From positions 806,001 to 870,000 of the forward strand of contig NC_015583.1 of NCBI RefSeq assembly GCF_000253255.1: DNA of 64,000 bases. Reading direction: 5' to 3'. Position 1 is the first letter of the stretch, and every line of letters starts with the position of its first letter. This document shows positions 1 through 8,503 of this stretch, one piece after another. The translations under genes were made by a program, and so were the position numbers. Below the pieces are notes generated by a model. That model was not told the origin of the DNA, did no database searches, and saw nothing but the letters and a program-made list of their open reading frames with translations. The stretch comes from Novosphingobium sp. PP1Y. Lineage in GTDB: Bacteria > Pseudomonadota > Alphaproteobacteria > Sphingomonadales > Sphingomonadaceae.

Positions 1-609
1 AACCGTACCGTCATCACGGGGCTTTGCCTTGGTGAACTTCAGCGTCCAACGCGCGTTGCGATCCTTATGGCTCAGCTTCGCGGACTTGTCCTTCCAATGC
101 TCGGGGATACGCCCAGCCTTGATGTCCGCCTTTTCGGCATTGGTATTGCGCTGACGCGGAGCCGCAAGGAGAGATGCATCGATGACCTGCCCCGACATCG
201 GAATATAACCGGCCTGACCCAGCATGGCGTCAAATCGGGCGAACAGAGTGCTGATGGCTCCCGCCTTGGTCAACCGTTCCCTGAACAGCCAGATCGTCTT
301 GGCGTCGGGAACCCGGTCTGAGAGGCCCAGGCCCAGGAAGCGCATGAAAGACAGTCGGTCGTTGATGAGATAATCGGTGCGTTCGTCCGACAGTGTATTG
401 ATCGTCTGTATCACCAGAACTTTGAACATCAAAACAGGGTCAAGCGGCGGGCGGCCACCCTTTGCTCCGTCCGCATAGGCCAGCGCCTTCTCCAAATCGG
501 GACGGAACTGTTCAAAATCTACCGCGCGGGAAAATGCCTCGAGCTGGTCGCCGAGACCGCTCAGCCGCGCAAGCCGTTCATCCACCTCGATAAATCCCGG
601 CTGACTCAT
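1..609 (-). CDS. IS5 family transposase, cut by the window edge
   Basis: This is the N-terminal 203 codons of a DDE transposase whose C-terminus lies outside the window. The protein starts MSQPGFIEVDERLARLSGLG, runs through a conserved stretch near residues 60-110 (KGGRPPLDPVLMFKVLVIQT, then the first catalytic Asp region VIDASLLAAPRQRNT), and stays open to base 1. This order matches IS5-type transposases that begin with a DUF772 domain. The ATG at 609-607 is the first start in the open frame. The element appears to have inserted into a small unidentified gene, whose 5' end survives at 658-846. The family call is firm; exact subgroup and terminal repeats cannot be fixed without the other end. 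Confidence 0.85.
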   Translation of the reverse strand, partial: MSQPGFIEVDERLARLSGLGDQLEAFSRAVDFEQFRPDLEKALAYADGAKGGRPPLDPVLMFKVLVIQTINTLSDERTDYLINDRLSFMRFLGLGLSDRVPDAKTIWLFRERLTKAGAISTLFARFDAMLGQAGYIPMSGQVIDASLLAAPRQRNTNAEKADIKAGRIPEHWKDKSAKLSHKDRNARWTLKFTKAKPRDDGTV

Positions 610-657
610 TCCGCAAACTCCAAAAAATCGCGGAAAAATGGAATCACATATCCGCAC

Positions 658-846
658 TCAGCACCAGAGGTTTTTCGAACCGGCCAAGTTGTCGAGGCTG
701 AATGCCGCACTCCTCGACAGATGCAACTCGCGAATGCCTTCTGCCGATATCTTGAACTGAGTACACCAGGAAGCTCCGACTAGGTTGCCAACATTGCGGT
801 CGTTGAACGGCCCATTTAGGATCGTCAAAGGCGGCCTTTCATTCAT
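658..846 (-). pseudogene. 5' fragment of an unidentified gene abutting the IS5 element
   Basis: A reading frame starts at the ATG at 846-844 (MNERPPLTILNGPFNDRNVG) behind a strong GGAGGG ribosome-binding site about nine bases upstream. It runs about 60 codons to a stop near the IS5 end. The good ribosome-binding site and lack of repeats suggest a real gene truncated by the insertion; the last few codons are probably element sequence. I do not recognise the family. The rest of 847-1167 shows no gene: the other open frames there overlap each other on both strands without ribosome-binding sites. Confidence 0.4.
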
Positions 847-1167
847 CGTGCTGCTCCCTCCGCGAGCCCTACGTTTGGCCGTCAAAAGCCGCAGCATTCG
901 GTCATTTTCATTGATCGATCAATGTCCCGGGTTGCGGTCGTCCGTTTTGACTACCTAGTGGCAGGATGCTCGATTCCGACGATTTCTACCGTTCCCTTGC
1001 AATGTACGATGAAATGACATCAAGTGCTATTCACGATCCTTGGCGATCGGCAGCGTCTGCCCTTGCCGGCACGGAGTCGCCGTTGGCCGCGCGCGAGGTC
1101 CGGTATCTCGCCAAGACGGGACGCTTTGCTGCTTGTATGGGCCAAGCACCACGGGATGCAGCATTGG

Positions 1168-2526
1168 TCAGACAAGCTTGCGCTGAGCCAGTTCCGCAGT
1201 GATCTGCTCGTGGATGCCTTGACGTAGCGGGGAAGAGAATGCGCAAAGGCCGCTCCCCACAAGACTGATACCGCACAAAAACGCAATCATGACCGGTAGA
1301 GCTGTGCCGAGTCCACCGCCGGATGCGCTGTACGGATCGTACCCGACCACGGAAAGCAGGGAGCCGAAGAGCCCCGCTGCCAGGCCCAGCCCAATCTTCT
1401 GGACGAACATGAAGACCCCAAAAAGGAACGATTCGTGGCGGATTCCGTTCGCCCATTCGCCATATTCGACCGTATCGGGGAGCATCGCCCAATAGGCCAC
1501 GGCAATACCTACAGTCCCAGTCTGCATCACCGCAAAGGTCGCCGTGGTGGGGATCGAGGCGGTCGGCTGGGCCAGTGCCATGAACGCTACTCCGGACAAG
1601 CCGACGAGAGTCGCGCTGATCCAAAGCCACCGCTTGCCGAGACGCCGCGCTACCCAGGCCCAAGCTGGAACCAATACGAAAGCAGCCGTGGTCGCAAAGG
1701 TCAGCGCCGCGCGGGATTCCTCTTCGTTGCCGACGACGTACTTGAAATAGTAAATCAGCGACTTGCTGATCACCGTTGTGTTGAGTGTCGCAAACAGGAG
1801 GCCGCCGATCAGCAACATGAAGGCGCGGTTTCCGCTAATCGAGGCAAAGGAGGCAAACGATTTGGGCGGGTGGTCACGCTGCAACTCGGCAGCGTCGTCG
1901 TCAGGCTCGCGAGTAACCGCGGCAACGAGAATGAAGGTTGCTGTGGCAACGATGCCCCCCAGGACAGCCGCCCAGAAGAAGCCGTTGTTGGACGCGCCGC
2001 CAGCCATGGCCACTAGCGGTTGGGTGCACAGCGCGACCACCGGCCCCGCGGCAGAGGCGAACAGCACATTCAAGGCGGTAAGCTGTGTCCGCACTGCTTG
2101 GTCGCGGCTCAGTCGCGCGGTAAGCGAGGAAAAGGGCACGGCGACCGTCGTATAACAAACCCGAAACAATAAATGGCTTGCTGTAACGGCAACGACCAGA
2201 ACACGGCCTTCTAGATCCGGAGCGAGGTAGAGCAGCGTGAACGACAGGGCGAGCGGCGCGGCACCGACCGCGATCCAGGGTCGATACCGTCCCCAGCGGG
2301 TCCGGGTCCGGTCCATCAAAGCACCAGCTATGGGATCGATCACTGCATCGAAGATTGATGCAGTCATATAGATCGCGCCAGCGGTCGCCCCACTCAGGCC
2401 CAGGATGTCAGTGTAGAAAAAGAGCAGGAAGTACGTGAGACTCTGCCAGTAGATGTTCAGGCCGAAGTTGCCGACCGAGTATCCCAGCTTGCGAGGCAGG
2501 GTGAGCTGTGCGGTTGCAAGAGTCAT
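1168..2526 (-). CDS. GPH-family sugar/cation symporter (MFS)
   Basis: This is a 452-residue inner-membrane carrier with about twelve hydrophobic segments. The N-terminus (LPRKLGYSVGNFGLNIYWQS) and the segment with FDAVIDPIAGALMDRTRTRWGRYRPW near residues 60-85 are hallmarks of the glycoside-pentoside-hexuronide symporter family. Members move glycosides or hexuronides with protons or sodium. The ATG at 2526 overlaps the stop of the upstream beta-glucosidase by four bases (ATGA), so the two genes are translationally coupled. The pairing suggests uptake of the glycoside, or of the sugar released by that enzyme. Substrate cannot be read from sequence. Confidence 0.85.
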   Translation of the reverse strand: MTLATAQLTLPRKLGYSVGNFGLNIYWQSLTYFLLFFYTDILGLSGATAGAIYMTASIFDAVIDPIAGALMDRTRTRWGRYRPWIAVGAAPLALSFTLLYLAPDLEGRVLVVAVTASHLLFRVCYTTVAVPFSSLTARLSRDQAVRTQLTALNVLFASAAGPVVALCTQPLVAMAGGASNNGFFWAAVLGGIVATATFILVAAVTREPDDDAAELQRDHPPKSFASFASISGNRAFMLLIGGLLFATLNTTVISKSLIYYFKYVVGNEEESRAALTFATTAAFVLVPAWAWVARRLGKRWLWISATLVGLSGVAFMALAQPTASIPTTATFAVMQTGTVGIAVAYWAMLPDTVEYGEWANGIRHESFLFGVFMFVQKIGLGLAAGLFGSLLSVVGYDPYSASGGGLGTALPVMIAFLCGISLVGSGLCAFSSPLRQGIHEQITAELAQRKLV

Positions 2527-4682
2527 GCGAACGTCCGTCCCTGGTCTATCGTCAGCGTCGCACCAAGTGCCAGGTCCAGCGCGTCCTTGCCTACCGCGAA
2601 CCGATATTCGCCTTCATCGATACGCCAGCCACGCAGGTCCGGATCGAAACGGGCGATCAAGCGGGGGTCAACGCGAACCGTGCAGTCACGGCGTTCGCCA
2701 GCTGCAAGTTCGAACTTGTCCCAGCCGCAGAGACGCTGATCGACATCCCCGTCGATATGGGTGAGATAAAGCTGCGGCACGTCACATCCTGCGTTCGCTC
2801 CGGTATTGGTCACGGTGAAGCTTGCCGTCGCAGATTCGCCGTCCCATGCAAGAGCAAGTTCCGAATATGCGAAAGCGGTATAGGTCAGGCCAAAGCCGAA
2901 CGGAAAAAGCGGTTGGTGCCCATTGCGGGCGAACCAGCGATATCCGACATTAGCGCCTTCTTCATAGGGCAATGGAAAAACGTCCTTGGCGTTGGCCGCA
3001 TCGAAGGCCGACTGGCCAAGGCCGAATAGCCTGGGTCGCGGCAACTGGTCGACAGATGCCGGAAAGGTGATGGGCAGGCGCCCGGAAGGACTGACCTTGC
3101 CGAGCAGGACATTGGCGATTGCCTCCCCCCCGCGGTTCCCTGAATACCACGCCTCGATCACTGCAGCGACATCGTTGAGCCAAGGCATCAGTACAGGTCC
3201 GCCGGTTTCGAGCACGACGATGGTATGCGGATTTGCTTTGGCCACGGCCCGGATCAGCTCGTCCTGCCCATTGGGCAGCGATAGGTCCGGTACATCCACG
3301 GACTCAGTCGTCCACTGGGTGGCAAAGACGATAGCCACGTCAGAGCGACTTGCGATCTCTGCTGCGGCGGCAGGATAGGCGCCATCGTTGAGATGGAAGT
3401 CGGCTTCCGGCAACGCGGTGCGTAGTGCAGCATAGGGCGAGGAGGGGTGGTAGATCATCGTGCGCGGCACACCCACCGCAGAGACGCCCATCGCGGGAAT
3501 CTGGATACCGGGTCCGTCGATTGCAGTCACATAGGACGAGCCTCCTCCAGCCAGCACGCCAAACTCCGCCATCCCGCCAATTACCGCGATCGCGCCGGGT
3601 CTGCCCAATGGCAGAGCCCCGTCTTGATTGCGCAGCATCACGATGCCCTGTTCCGCGGTGCGCCGGGAAATATCCGCATGCGCCGCATAGTCGATGGGAC
3701 CAGGTTCGGCAGGCCGGTCCATCAGTCCGACGGAGAACAGGGAACGGACTATGCGATGGACCATGTCGTCCAGTCGCGCCGCCCATGCCGGGTCGCTTTC
3801 CACCTTTGCGCGCAGAGGGACATCGAAAAAGACTTCTGCGTCCAGCTGATCGCCTGATTGCTGGTCCAGTCCGGCCATGGCTGCGTCGACGCTGCGAACC
3901 GATCCCCAGTCCGACATGACCCAGCCGGGATATTTCCAGTCGCTCTTGAGCACCGTATTGAGCAGCCAATCACTCTCGCTGCAGAAGCTCCCATTGACCA
4001 GATTGTAGGCACACATCACCGAACCTGGCTGACCGACTTCGATAGCCAGTTCGAAAGCGAGGAGGTCACTTTCCCGGGCCGAGGCTTCGCTTATCCGGAC
4101 GTCGGCGCTGAAGCGTCCGGTTTCTTGATTGTTGAGCGCGTAGTGCTTGACTGTCGAAATGATGTTTTCATCCTGAATTCCGCGGATACTCTCACCCGCT
4201 AGAATGCCGCTGAGCAGAGGATCTTCGCCAAAATACTCGAAGTTGCGGCCATTGCGCGGTTCGCGGGCAAGGTTGACGCCCCCGGCGAGCATGACATTGA
4301 AGCCTTTCATTCGGCTCTCGTTGCCCAGCACCTTTCCGCAGTCGCGGGCCAGTTTGCGGTCCCAGACAGAAGCAAGCGAAATGGTTGAGGGCAGGGCGGT
4401 CGCGCCGTCGCCTGGCCGGCATTCATCTGGGTTGGTCACGCCAACGCTGGCATCGGTTTCTTGCAAGGCGGGAATGCCGAGTCGCGGCACGCCAGGAACG
4501 TACCCGGCTGAACCCAAGGCTTCCGCAGGCGCCGGGATGCCCTTGCGCGTTCGCCCCATTGGGCCGTGTACAATGGCAAGCTTCTCATCCAGCGACATTT
4601 GCCGGACCAGATCCGCTGCTCGCTTGTCTGCTGTGGCGGCAAAACTGCTTGCCGCTGTGATCTCATTTAGATTCGCTTCCAC
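2523..4682 (-). CDS. Glycoside hydrolase family 3 beta-glucosidase-like enzyme
   Basis: About 719 residues with the GH3 plan: an N-terminal TIM barrel, an alpha/beta sandwich domain and a C-terminal fibronectin III-like domain (PFGFGLTYTAFAYSELAL). The catalytic Asp lies in GWVMSDWGS, and KHYALNNQETGR is the usual substrate-pocket motif. An upstream ATG at 4766 keeps the frame open, but it sits inside a palindromic operator-like motif and has no ribosome-binding site. The GTG at 4682 follows GGGAG by five bases and is preferred. No clear signal peptide follows from this start, so the enzyme is probably cytoplasmic, consistent with coupling to the GPH symporter. Likely role: hydrolysis of a beta-glucoside or related aglycone conjugate. 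Confidence 0.88.
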   Translation of the reverse strand: MEANLNEITAASSFAATADKRAADLVRQMSLDEKLAIVHGPMGRTRKGIPAPAEALGSAGYVPGVPRLGIPALQETDASVGVTNPDECRPGDGATALPSTISLASVWDRKLARDCGKVLGNESRMKGFNVMLAGGVNLAREPRNGRNFEYFGEDPLLSGILAGESIRGIQDENIISTVKHYALNNQETGRFSADVRISEASARESDLLAFELAIEVGQPGSVMCAYNLVNGSFCSESDWLLNTVLKSDWKYPGWVMSDWGSVRSVDAAMAGLDQQSGDQLDAEVFFDVPLRAKVESDPAWAARLDDMVHRIVRSLFSVGLMDRPAEPGPIDYAAHADISRRTAEQGIVMLRNQDGALPLGRPGAIAVIGGMAEFGVLAGGGSSYVTAIDGPGIQIPAMGVSAVGVPRTMIYHPSSPYAALRTALPEADFHLNDGAYPAAAAEIASRSDVAIVFATQWTTESVDVPDLSLPNGQDELIRAVAKANPHTIVVLETGGPVLMPWLNDVAAVIEAWYSGNRGGEAIANVLLGKVSPSGRLPITFPASVDQLPRPRLFGLGQSAFDAANAKDVFPLPYEEGANVGYRWFARNGHQPLFPFGFGLTYTAFAYSELALAWDGESATASFTVTNTGANAGCDVPQLYLTHIDGDVDQRLCGWDKFELAAGERRDCTVRVDPRLIARFDPDLRGWRIDEGEYRFAVGKDALDLALGATLTIDQGRTFA

Positions 4683-4748
4683 GCAGTCTCCCTTCCCGGC
4701 GCATTCGGCGGACACCGACTGCGCCGGAATCACCCCGCTCTCATTGCC

Positions 4749-4766
4749 ATATGACAACATTGGCAT
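4749..4766. promoter_or_regulatory. Putative LacI-type operator upstream of the GH3 gene
   Basis: The sequence ATATGACAACATTGGCAT is an imperfect palindrome centred on ACATTG. Its core GACAA-N2-TTGKC recurs at 4963-4977 in front of the divergent TonB receptor. Two related palindromes in one divergent intergenic region, with a LacI-type gene 3.5 kb away, fit a shared operator. Binding is inferred. Confidence 0.45.
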
Positions 4767-4962
4767 AATACACTTATAATGGTCAATGCTCTGCTACGTG
4801 GACAAGCGCATTTGACCGCGAGGAGAAACGCCTTTGCCTGATCTCAGGTAACGGAAACCGGTGAGATTTAGCCGATTAACTAGACATTTTAGTGTCAGAA
4901 GGATCCCCTTGCATCCGATTTTCTGGGCGCGCGCGACAGGGTGATCAGCGTCGGGCTCTGTA

Positions 4963-4977
4963 TGACAATGTTGTCTT
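4963..4977. promoter_or_regulatory. Putative LacI-type operator upstream of the TonB receptor
   Basis: TGACAATGTTGTCTT contains the perfect palindrome GACAA-TG-TTGTC, 64 bases before the receptor start at 5041. The motif overlaps a TTGACT that could be a -35 element, so repression by occlusion would be possible. It resembles the motif at 4749-4766 near the divergent GH3 start. Confidence 0.5.
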
Positions 4978-5040
4978 GACTCACATGAACTAGTATGACA
5001 TCCAACAATTCCAGACATTAACATCTGGGGGAGGAAAATC

Positions 5041-7293
5041 GTGAAATCTACGCTTTTGGCCTGCACGGCCATCATATTTGCCCTGTCGTCAGTCCCGACA
5101 CTTGCGCAGGATGCGTCACGACAGGATGACGCTGGCCAGGCCGCTGACATGGGCGATATCATTGTCACCGCGAATAGGACAGAATCGCGGCTGTCGAAGA
5201 CACCGGTCGCGATGACCGCGATTTCGCAGGATGGTCTGCGTGATGCAGGGATCGTTGATGCCCGCTCGCTTGGTCAGGTAGTGCCCAACCTGCAGATCAG
5301 CACCGATCGCGATAACGCTCGAGTAGCCATTCGCGGGGTCACCTCTGCTGACACGACTGAAAAGGGCGATCCTTCGGCCGCCTTCCTGCTGGATGGGGTC
5401 TATATTGCTCGCTCCTCCGACATTCTCGGCAGCTTTTACGACCTCGAGCGCATTGAAGTTCTGCGCGGTCCGCAGGGTACACTTTATGGCCGCAATACAA
5501 CGGCCGGCGTGATCAACGTGATTTCAGCGAGGCCCAAGGCGGAGTTCGAGGCTTCGGGCGATGCCTACTTCGGAAACTATGGCCAGCGCGGCGCGACAGC
5601 CATGATCAATATTCCGGTTGGCGATTCGCTGGGCCTGCGTGCAGCAGTGAACTACGAACGGATGGACAACGTCATCAAGCTGGCCGACACCAGCGGCGGC
5701 ACTCTTCTGCCGGCTCGCGATATTTTTTCTGGGCGACTCTCATTCGGCGGCACGCTCGGCGACCGCTTCAAATTCGTGGTGCGGGGGGACTATTCGAATG
5801 CGAACGGCAGCATGCTGAACGTCCTGCCCTTGGCCAATGCCTACAACACGGCTGTCGCCAAGGGCGTGAACCAGCCCCACATCCGTCGCAGCACAAAGGA
5901 TTATCTGACTTATCCCTTTGCGCTCGCTGGACCGGATCAGCGTGACTACAAGTTTGGCGGGATCATGGGCGAATTTTCCTATGATTTTGGCTTGTTCGAG
6001 CTGACCTACCTCGGTTCCTACCGCGAAACCCATCGCGACGACCTGCGCAATTATATTGTCGGAAGCTTCACCAGCAACCCGGCGGTCTATCGAGGGCGTT
6101 TCAACCAGCGGTCGCACGAACTGCGCGCCGCCTTCGGACAGGGCAATCCGCTGCATGGCCAGGTCGGGCTCTACTACTTCCGTGAGAAGAGCGACCTCTC
6201 GCTGATCCTCGGCCCGCCCGAGGCAAATGGTCCGGGCGGTGCCAACGCGATCGGTTTCGGCTTCGTTCAGGGTCCCACGCAGTCGACGTCCAAGGGCGTT
6301 TTCGGAACGTTGACCTATGACGTTACGCCCGAGCTCCATCTGACCGGCGGGGTCCGCCATACCAAAGACGAGAAGTCCCGCAACGGCTTGACGGTTACCC
6401 GTTATCCATCCGTTGCCCTGTCGCCGTGCGCTGCGCTCCAGTGCACGCTCAACACGAATATCGCGGCGAACAACTGGAGCAAGACCACCTGGAAAGTCGG
6501 CGTCGACTATGACTCGCCGATCGGTCTTATCTTTGCCAGTATTTCAACAGGTTACAAGTCTGGCGGTTTCAATGATGGCTGCCTCATCACCTCTGGAGGA
6601 GTCGGCTGCATCCTGACGCCCGAGACGCTCTATTATCAGCCCGAAAATCTGACCGCCTATGAAGCTGGTGTAAAGCTGAAGCTGGGTGACGCTGTTCGCC
6701 TGAATGGATCGGTGTTCCACTACGATTATTCCGGACTGCAGCTTAGCCAGGTCGTTACCGCTCCGGTTCCTGGTAATCGCACCAGCAATGCGGCCAAGGC
6801 GAAGGTTGATGGCGTCGAACTCGAAGCAAACATCACTCCTTACGTAGGCGGAATGTTCTCGGTCGGGCTGAATTATCTGAATGCACGGTTTGCCGACTTC
6901 ATCCCCGACGTCACCTTCCCGAACACCGCGACTCCGCTGAGCTTCGCCGGAAAGCAGCTCGACCACGCCCCGAAATGGACCGCGAACCTCGGGTATACCC
7001 ATACTGTTATGCTGGGTAACGATGCCGAGATCGAGTTTGGCGTGCGTTCTCTCATCAGTTCGAGCTATGTCATTACAAACCTTGGTACTCTTTCGCAATT
7101 CAAGCAACCGGGCTATTCGAAGACCGACCTGAACATTACCTACAATGCGCCGGAGAAGCGCTATTACGTTCAGCTGTTCCTCAAGAACCTCGAGAATAAG
7201 CTGTCGGTTTCCCAGGCCCAAGGTGGGCGTCTGGCCAACGTTCAGTTTGAACAGCCCCGGACCTATGGCGTACGCGCCGGTTTCAAGTTCTGA
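5041..7293 (+). CDS. TonB-dependent outer-membrane receptor
   Basis: A 750-residue receptor with an N-terminal signal peptide (MKSTLLACTAIIFALSSVPT, cleavage probably after LAQ), a TonB-box-like stretch (GDIIVTANRTESRLSKTPVA), a plug domain with the LRGPQGTLYGRNTTAG motif near residue 140-155, and a 22-strand barrel ending in the aromatic residue of GVRAGFKF. It imports bulky ligands across the outer membrane using TonB energy. It lies divergent to the GH3/symporter pair and 112 bases before the exported nitrilase. It is clearly similar to the receptor at 46781-49006: both share EKGDPSAAF, the IYIAR or VYIAR motif, and STGYK-GGFNDGC in the barrel. The ligand is unknown. Confidence 0.92.
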   Translation: MKSTLLACTAIIFALSSVPTLAQDASRQDDAGQAADMGDIIVTANRTESRLSKTPVAMTAISQDGLRDAGIVDARSLGQVVPNLQISTDRDNARVAIRGVTSADTTEKGDPSAAFLLDGVYIARSSDILGSFYDLERIEVLRGPQGTLYGRNTTAGVINVISARPKAEFEASGDAYFGNYGQRGATAMINIPVGDSLGLRAAVNYERMDNVIKLADTSGGTLLPARDIFSGRLSFGGTLGDRFKFVVRGDYSNANGSMLNVLPLANAYNTAVAKGVNQPHIRRSTKDYLTYPFALAGPDQRDYKFGGIMGEFSYDFGLFELTYLGSYRETHRDDLRNYIVGSFTSNPAVYRGRFNQRSHELRAAFGQGNPLHGQVGLYYFREKSDLSLILGPPEANGPGGANAIGFGFVQGPTQSTSKGVFGTLTYDVTPELHLTGGVRHTKDEKSRNGLTVTRYPSVALSPCAALQCTLNTNIAANNWSKTTWKVGVDYDSPIGLIFASISTGYKSGGFNDGCLITSGGVGCILTPETLYYQPENLTAYEAGVKLKLGDAVRLNGSVFHYDYSGLQLSQVVTAPVPGNRTSNAAKAKVDGVELEANITPYVGGMFSVGLNYLNARFADFIPDVTFPNTATPLSFAGKQLDHAPKWTANLGYTHTVMLGNDAEIEFGVRSLISSSYVITNLGTLSQFKQPGYSKTDLNITYNAPEKRYYVQLFLKNLENKLSVSQAQGGRLANVQFEQPRTYGVRAGFKF

Positions 7294-7405
7294 GCTCTTC
7301 GGGTTTGCATAATAAAGGAAGGGAGCGGCAGTTTGGGGCCCCTTTTCTATTTGAGGCCCTGCGACTCTGCGCGGGCAGTGTATTCAGAGGCCCTGGGAGA
7401 CAGGA

Positions 7406-8443
7406 ATGATGACGGAAAGGGAAAAGCGCGAGGGGTATGAAGCCAAAGCGGATTGGACTTCTCGGCGCGAATTGATCAAGGGCGTTTCCGCCGGGCTCGC
7501 CGTGTCTTTTCCGGCAATGGCATCCGCGTCGCGTGTCGGTGCGGAAAGCCATGGCATCATATCTCGCGAGCCATATCTGATCGCTCTCGCGCATGTGCCT
7601 GCGGACGCAGCGCTGCGAATTGGCCCCGGCGTCGAGAAGCTCGTCGAACTGATCCACGTGGCTAGTGCTAACGGCGCGCAACTCCTGGCGTGCGGGGAAC
7701 TTTGGCTGCCGGGCTATCCCAAGGATATCAACTTCCAGACCGACTGGAGGGCAAGCAATTGGGCAGGCTACGTCGCAAACTCCATGACGGTAGGCGACGC
7801 GAACTGGCTCCGGATTTCCGCGGCAGCGCGGGAGAACCACATCCATGTGAGCTTCGGATTCAGCGAAATCGCAGGCGATTACGCCTACATGAGCCAGACC
7901 CTGATCGGCAATGCCGGCGAGACCGTTCTGGTTCGCCGCAAAATCCGCCCTTCAGGGAGCGAGCGACAGTGTTGGAGCGATGACGGAATGAGGGCCAACC
8001 TTCATGTTGCCACCACACGCTTGGGCAGGGTCAGCCTGCTCGAATGCTTCGAGCATTTGAGGCCGCAATCTGTCTTCCCCGTCATGGCGCAATTGCCCAA
8101 TCTGCACATCGCAGCCTGGCCGTTGCTGCCCAGGACCGATGCGACAACGCAGTGGTGGGAAAGAACCGAGGTAGGTTATGCAGCGGCGGCCCATGCGTCG
8201 CTGGTATCTGGTGCCGTCACACTCTTGCCAGCAGTTGGCTATGCTGCGGTCTTCGAAAAGGGAGTCTGCGCGGCCGAAATCGCTCCTGAATCGACCAAAC
8301 CGCTTCTCTTCCACAAGGTCGTGCCTGACGACAGTTGGACTGGACATGTCGCTGACCCGGAAGGTGAATTTTCCTATGGTATCGCGCGTTTGATCCTGAA
8401 AAATCACCCTGGACCCAGCCTTCCTGATCCGGAGCATGCGTAG
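7406..8443 (+). CDS. Nitrilase-superfamily hydrolase with a Tat export signal
   Basis: A 345-residue carbon-nitrogen hydrolase. The catalytic triad is visible: Glu98 in GELWLPGYP, Lys179 in VRRKIRPSG and Cys214 in LLECFEH. The second conserved Glu (GSERQCW) and GYP motif place it nearer true nitrilases than amidases. Ahead of the catalytic domain, residues 18-42 read TSRRELIKGVSAGLAVSFPA, a twin-arginine signal (SRRxLIK plus a hydrophobic stretch and an ASA-type cleavage site). Export to the periplasm is therefore predicted, which is unusual because nitrilases are normally cytoplasmic. The neighbourhood (TonB receptor, GH3, sugar symporter, LacI) suggests it acts on the imported ligand or its aglycone. 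The residue before the nucleophile differs from usual nitrilases (ECFEH versus CCWEH), so substrate preference may be shifted. Confidence 0.82.
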   Translation: MMTEREKREGYEAKADWTSRRELIKGVSAGLAVSFPAMASASRVGAESHGIISREPYLIALAHVPADAALRIGPGVEKLVELIHVASANGAQLLACGELWLPGYPKDINFQTDWRASNWAGYVANSMTVGDANWLRISAAARENHIHVSFGFSEIAGDYAYMSQTLIGNAGETVLVRRKIRPSGSERQCWSDDGMRANLHVATTRLGRVSLLECFEHLRPQSVFPVMAQLPNLHIAAWPLLPRTDATTQWWERTEVGYAAAAHASLVSGAVTLLPAVGYAAVFEKGVCAAEIAPESTKPLLFHKVVPDDSWTGHVADPEGEFSYGIARLILKNHPGPSLPDPEHA

Positions 8444-8503
8444 CTGAGTCGGGTGCCCTTGCCAACCAAAATTCGTTGAGTTTGGGAACATTGTGGCGTT
8501 TCG

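Noticed and set aside
1031..1663. Minus-strand 210-codon frame inside the GPH symporter gene
   Set aside because: It is a shifted frame of the real gene, rich in Arg and Gly with no ribosome-binding site or family pattern.
7300..7350. Terminator after the first TonB receptor (GGGGCCCC followed by TTTT)
   Set aside because: The GC palindrome has no loop, and the stem is too short to fold as a hairpin terminator.
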